Below, one piece after another: positions 62,032-64,000 of a DNA stretch of 64,000 bases (the first letter of the stretch is position 1; each line of letters begins with the position of its first letter). The notes under the pieces are model-generated. The model did not search any database, was not told the origin of the DNA, and saw only the letters and a program-made list of their open reading frames with translations. This DNA comes from Rhodospirillaceae bacterium (GTDB lineage Bacteria; Pseudomonadota; Alphaproteobacteria; Dongiales; Dongiaceae): contig SSEL01000002.1 in NCBI GenBank assembly GCA_008012315.1, positions 124,001 to 188,000 of the forward strand, in the 5' to 3' direction. Position numbers and translations under genes: made by a program.

Positions 62032-62379
62032 ATGGAAGACAGTGCGCAACGGCAAAATGCTACCTGCATCCGACTTCCAAATGCCGTAACCATCCGGAAT
62101 ATCGAGGCGGTGCATACCGACATCCTCGGTGGCCTCACAACTGCCGACCAGATTGAGATCGATTGCACGGATCTGGCCGAGGCGGATCTGAGCCTTGTCC
62201 AACTGCTGGTCGCCGCGCATAAGAGCGCGGCACGGCGCGGCACCCCCTTCGCGTTGATACATCCCACCTCCAATGCCCTAGGCGACATCCTGAAGCGGGC
62301 CGGACTTCTGCCGTCCGCACAGGACAACCTCACCGAAGGCGATCTCTTTTGGCTGAAGGGAACACAAGACAATGAGTAA
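62032..62379 (+). CDS. STAS-domain protein of chemotaxis operon
   Basis: A 115-residue STAS (anti-sigma antagonist-like) protein: TCIRLPNAVTIRNIEAVHTDIL, EIDCTDLAEADLSLVQLLVAAHKSA and the C-terminal helix. The usual phosphorylatable Ser/Thr region reads EADLSLVQLL. I chose the ATG at 62032; a TTG at 62020 adds four residues. STAS proteins occur at the head of many alphaproteobacterial che operons. Its stop overlaps the start of the CheY gene by 8 bases. Confidence 0.85.
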   Translation: MEDSAQRQNATCIRLPNAVTIRNIEAVHTDILGGLTTADQIEIDCTDLAEADLSLVQLLVAAHKSAARRGTPFALIHPTSNALGDILKRAGLLPSAQDNLTEGDLFWLKGTQDNE

Positions 62380-62740
62380 GACCATCCTGAGTGTCGACGA
62401 TTCCGCAAGCGTGCGTCAGATGGTGAAGCTGACCCTGACTGGCGCCGGCTATCAGGTTGTGCAAGCGAATGACGGCTCCGAAGGCCTGGCCAAGGCACGC
62501 CAATCTCAGGTCGATATGGTCATGACCGACCTCAACATGCCGGTCATGAACGGCCTCGCGCTTATCCGCGAGCTGCGCAAGCTGCCGTCATACAAAGGTG
62601 TGCCGATTCTCTTTCTGACAACTGAATCCGACGCGCAATTGAAGGCCGAAGCCAAGGCCGCCGGTGCGACCGGCTGGATCACCAAGCCGTTTCAGCAGGA
62701 TCAGTTGATCGCTGTGGTTAAGAAGGTGCTTGGGGGATGA
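62372..62740 (+). CDS. cheY: CheY-like response regulator
   Basis: A 122-residue single receiver domain. Acidic pocket D9/D10, phosphorylation site D53 (VMTDLNMP), switch Thr83/84 (FLTTESD) and K105 (ITKPF) are all present. It should carry phosphate from CheA to the flagellar motor or serve as a phosphate sink. Its stop overlaps the CheA start (ATGA). Confidence 0.92.
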   Translation: MSKTILSVDDSASVRQMVKLTLTGAGYQVVQANDGSEGLAKARQSQVDMVMTDLNMPVMNGLALIRELRKLPSYKGVPILFLTTESDAQLKAEAKAAGATGWITKPFQQDQLIAVVKKVLGG

Positions 62741-64000
62741 CAGCCAACGATCCGTCGGACACATTTCGGCAGGAAGCCCAGGAGCTCCTCGAACAGCTTG
62801 AACAGGCGCTGCTCGACCTTGCCGCTCGGCGTGACGATCAGGATCTGATCGACAGCACGTTCCGTGCACTGCACACCATCAAGGGCTCGGGCTCGATGTT
62901 CGGGTTCGATGCGGTCGCCGCTTTCACCCATTATGTCGAAACCGCCTTTGACCTGGTTCGCAAGGGCGTGGTTCCCCTGTCGACGGATATCCTCACGGTT
63001 GCCCTCACTGCCAAAGATCATATTCGCAATCTGATCGAGCATCCCGGACCCGAAGTGGAAAGCCAGGGCAGCGCCATCCTGGCCAATCTCGAACGGGTGA
63101 TCGACAACGCATCCTCGGGGAATGCCGCCGCCTCTTCATCGCCTGCCGACGACCCTGCCCCAGCGCCGGTTTTCGAACCGGCCAACGCTCCCAGAGCGGC
63201 CTGGCGGGTCCGACTGCGCTTGCCGAAGGATGCCATGGCGACGGGCACCAATCCCTTGTTGCTGCTGGATGAACTGGCGGCTCTTGGCGATGCCACGATC
63301 ATCGCCAATACCGATAATGTGCCGGTCGCCGAGGAGCTGGATCCCTTCGAATGCCATATCGGCTGGGAAATCCGGCTGATCACGGATCGACCCAAATCGG
63401 CCATTGAGGACGTGTTCCTCTTCGTGCTCGACGAGATGGAATTGGCCATCGAGCCGCTCACCGATCAGGAAGCCGCAGGTAACGGCGCTGCCGGCATCCC
63501 GGCCACCGAAACATCGATTGAAGCGGCACCCGTTCGGGTGGAAGCCGGCCCCCAAGCCACCCCGGATACACCAGCACCGGCACCGATACCGGCACCGGCA
63601 AGATCCACGATCGCACCGGCTGCCGCACCGGAACCGCGCCAGGCCAAGACCGAGGCTGCAGCACAAAAGGGCATGGGCAGCATTCGCGTTCCGGCGGAAC
63701 GTCTCGACGATCTCATGGACCGGGTGGGCGAGCTGGTGATCGCCCAATCCCGCTTGAAGCAGGTTGCCGCAAGCAGCACCGATGCGCAGGTGAAATCGAT
63801 CGCCGAAGAGATCGAACGTCTGGCGCTTGAACTTCGCGACACCACCATGGGCGTCCGCATGGTACCGATCGCCTCACTGTTCGGCCGCTTCCGCCGCCTC
63901 GTGCATGACCTGGCCGGCGAACTTGGCAAGGAAATCATCCTGACCACGTCGGGCGAGGAAACCGAGCTCGACAAGACCGTGATCGAACGGTTGAATGATC
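62737..64000 (+). CDS. cheA: Chemotaxis histidine kinase CheA, 3' end missing
   Basis: An open frame runs from the ATG at 62737 to the window edge (421 codons). The Hpt domain is at residues about 5-105 with phosphorylatable H46 (LHTIKGSGSMFGF). A second structured region and an Ala/Pro-rich linker follow (about residues 255-310, with APAPIPAPA-like repeats), then the dimerisation domain (IRVPAERLDDLMDRVGELVIAQSRL) and the start of the P4 kinase region (ELRDTTMGVRMVPIASLFGRFRRLVHDLA). The ATPase and CheW-like parts must lie beyond 64000. It reads chemoreceptor signals and phosphorylates CheY. Confidence 0.95.
   Translation, partial: MTANDPSDTFRQEAQELLEQLEQALLDLAARRDDQDLIDSTFRALHTIKGSGSMFGFDAVAAFTHYVETAFDLVRKGVVPLSTDILTVALTAKDHIRNLIEHPGPEVESQGSAILANLERVIDNASSGNAAASSSPADDPAPAPVFEPANAPRAAWRVRLRLPKDAMATGTNPLLLLDELAALGDATIIANTDNVPVAEELDPFECHIGWEIRLITDRPKSAIEDVFLFVLDEMELAIEPLTDQEAAGNGAAGIPATETSIEAAPVRVEAGPQATPDTPAPAPIPAPARSTIAPAAAPEPRQAKTEAAAQKGMGSIRVPAERLDDLMDRVGELVIAQSRLKQVAASSTDAQVKSIAEEIERLALELRDTTMGVRMVPIASLFGRFRRLVHDLAGELGKEIILTTSGEETELDKTVIERLND

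Noticed and set aside
1-64000. Prophage, insertion sequence, CRISPR array, tRNA or rRNA genes
   Set aside because: No transposase, integrase or phage protein, no regular spaced repeats and no tRNA/rRNA-like segments were found by reading; a profile search was not possible.

Overview
This is a GC-rich window (roughly 60% GC by eye) with tightly packed genes, overlapping starts, many alphaproteobacterial-type ABC importers and a STAS-CheY-CheA chemotaxis operon at the right edge. It looks like the chromosome or a large replicon of a soil or plant-associated alphaproteobacterium (Rhodospirillales or Hyphomicrobiales). That placement rests on gene content and protein resemblance only. No rRNA, tRNA, CRISPR array, transposase or phage gene was seen.

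Region 1 (1-18,400) is a vitamin B6 catabolic locus. Four enzymes closely resemble the Mesorhizobium loti pathway as I remember it: pyridoxamine-pyruvate transaminase (cut by the left edge), pyridoxal 4-dehydrogenase, 4-pyridoxolactonase and the hydroxyacyl-CoA-dehydrogenase-like FHMPC dehydrogenase. A GMC oxidoreductase may be pyridoxine 4-oxidase or 4-pyridoxate dehydrogenase. The known next enzymes (HMPDC decarboxylase, MHPC oxygenase, acetamidomethylene-succinate hydrolase) are not in the window. In their place the FHMPC dehydrogenase shares a strand run with a gentisate/salicylate-type bicupin dioxygenase, an LVIVD-repeat protein, a RidA protein and a glutathione transferase. I propose that this is an alternative lower pathway in which the bicupin opens the ring of the salicylate-like dicarboxylate. 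A BMP-type importer and an NMT1/THI5-type importer flank these genes and are candidate B6 transporters.

Region 2 (18,400-44,600) holds four related gene sets built from the same parts: LLM flavin monooxygenases (three), flavin reductases (two, one fused to a Nudix-like domain), three closely related alpha/beta hydrolases plus a more distant one, importers (Pot-type, Dpp-type, an orphan PotD-like binding protein), FCD-type GntR regulators and a PucR-type regulator. A DUF1185/AA_synth protein of unknown function is in the second set. The parts recall the Rut pyrimidine-opening pathway (LLM monooxygenase, flavin reductase, alpha/beta hydrolase), but the gene sets differ. GTATAC-centred palindromes lie before two GntR genes, before the Dpp binding protein and on the promoter of one LLM-reductase pair, suggesting a shared regulon.

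Region 3 (44,600-54,950) has an osmoprotectant (Opu-type) importer, a CocE/NonD hydrolase, an MmgE/PrpD protein, a nitrilase-superfamily amidase, a non-pyrrolysine MttB-type methyltransferase and a GlxA-type regulator, suggesting use of quaternary amines. Region 4 (54,960-61,090) has a gamma-glutamyltransferase-like protein, a polar amino acid importer, two DUF861 cupins and a LysR regulator. Region 5 (61,400-64,000) has a small secreted protein and the start of a chemotaxis operon running off the window.

Several binding-protein genes are followed directly by strong hairpins that probably set transporter stoichiometry, and a MITE-like palindromic repeat supplies the stop codon of the PucR-type regulator.
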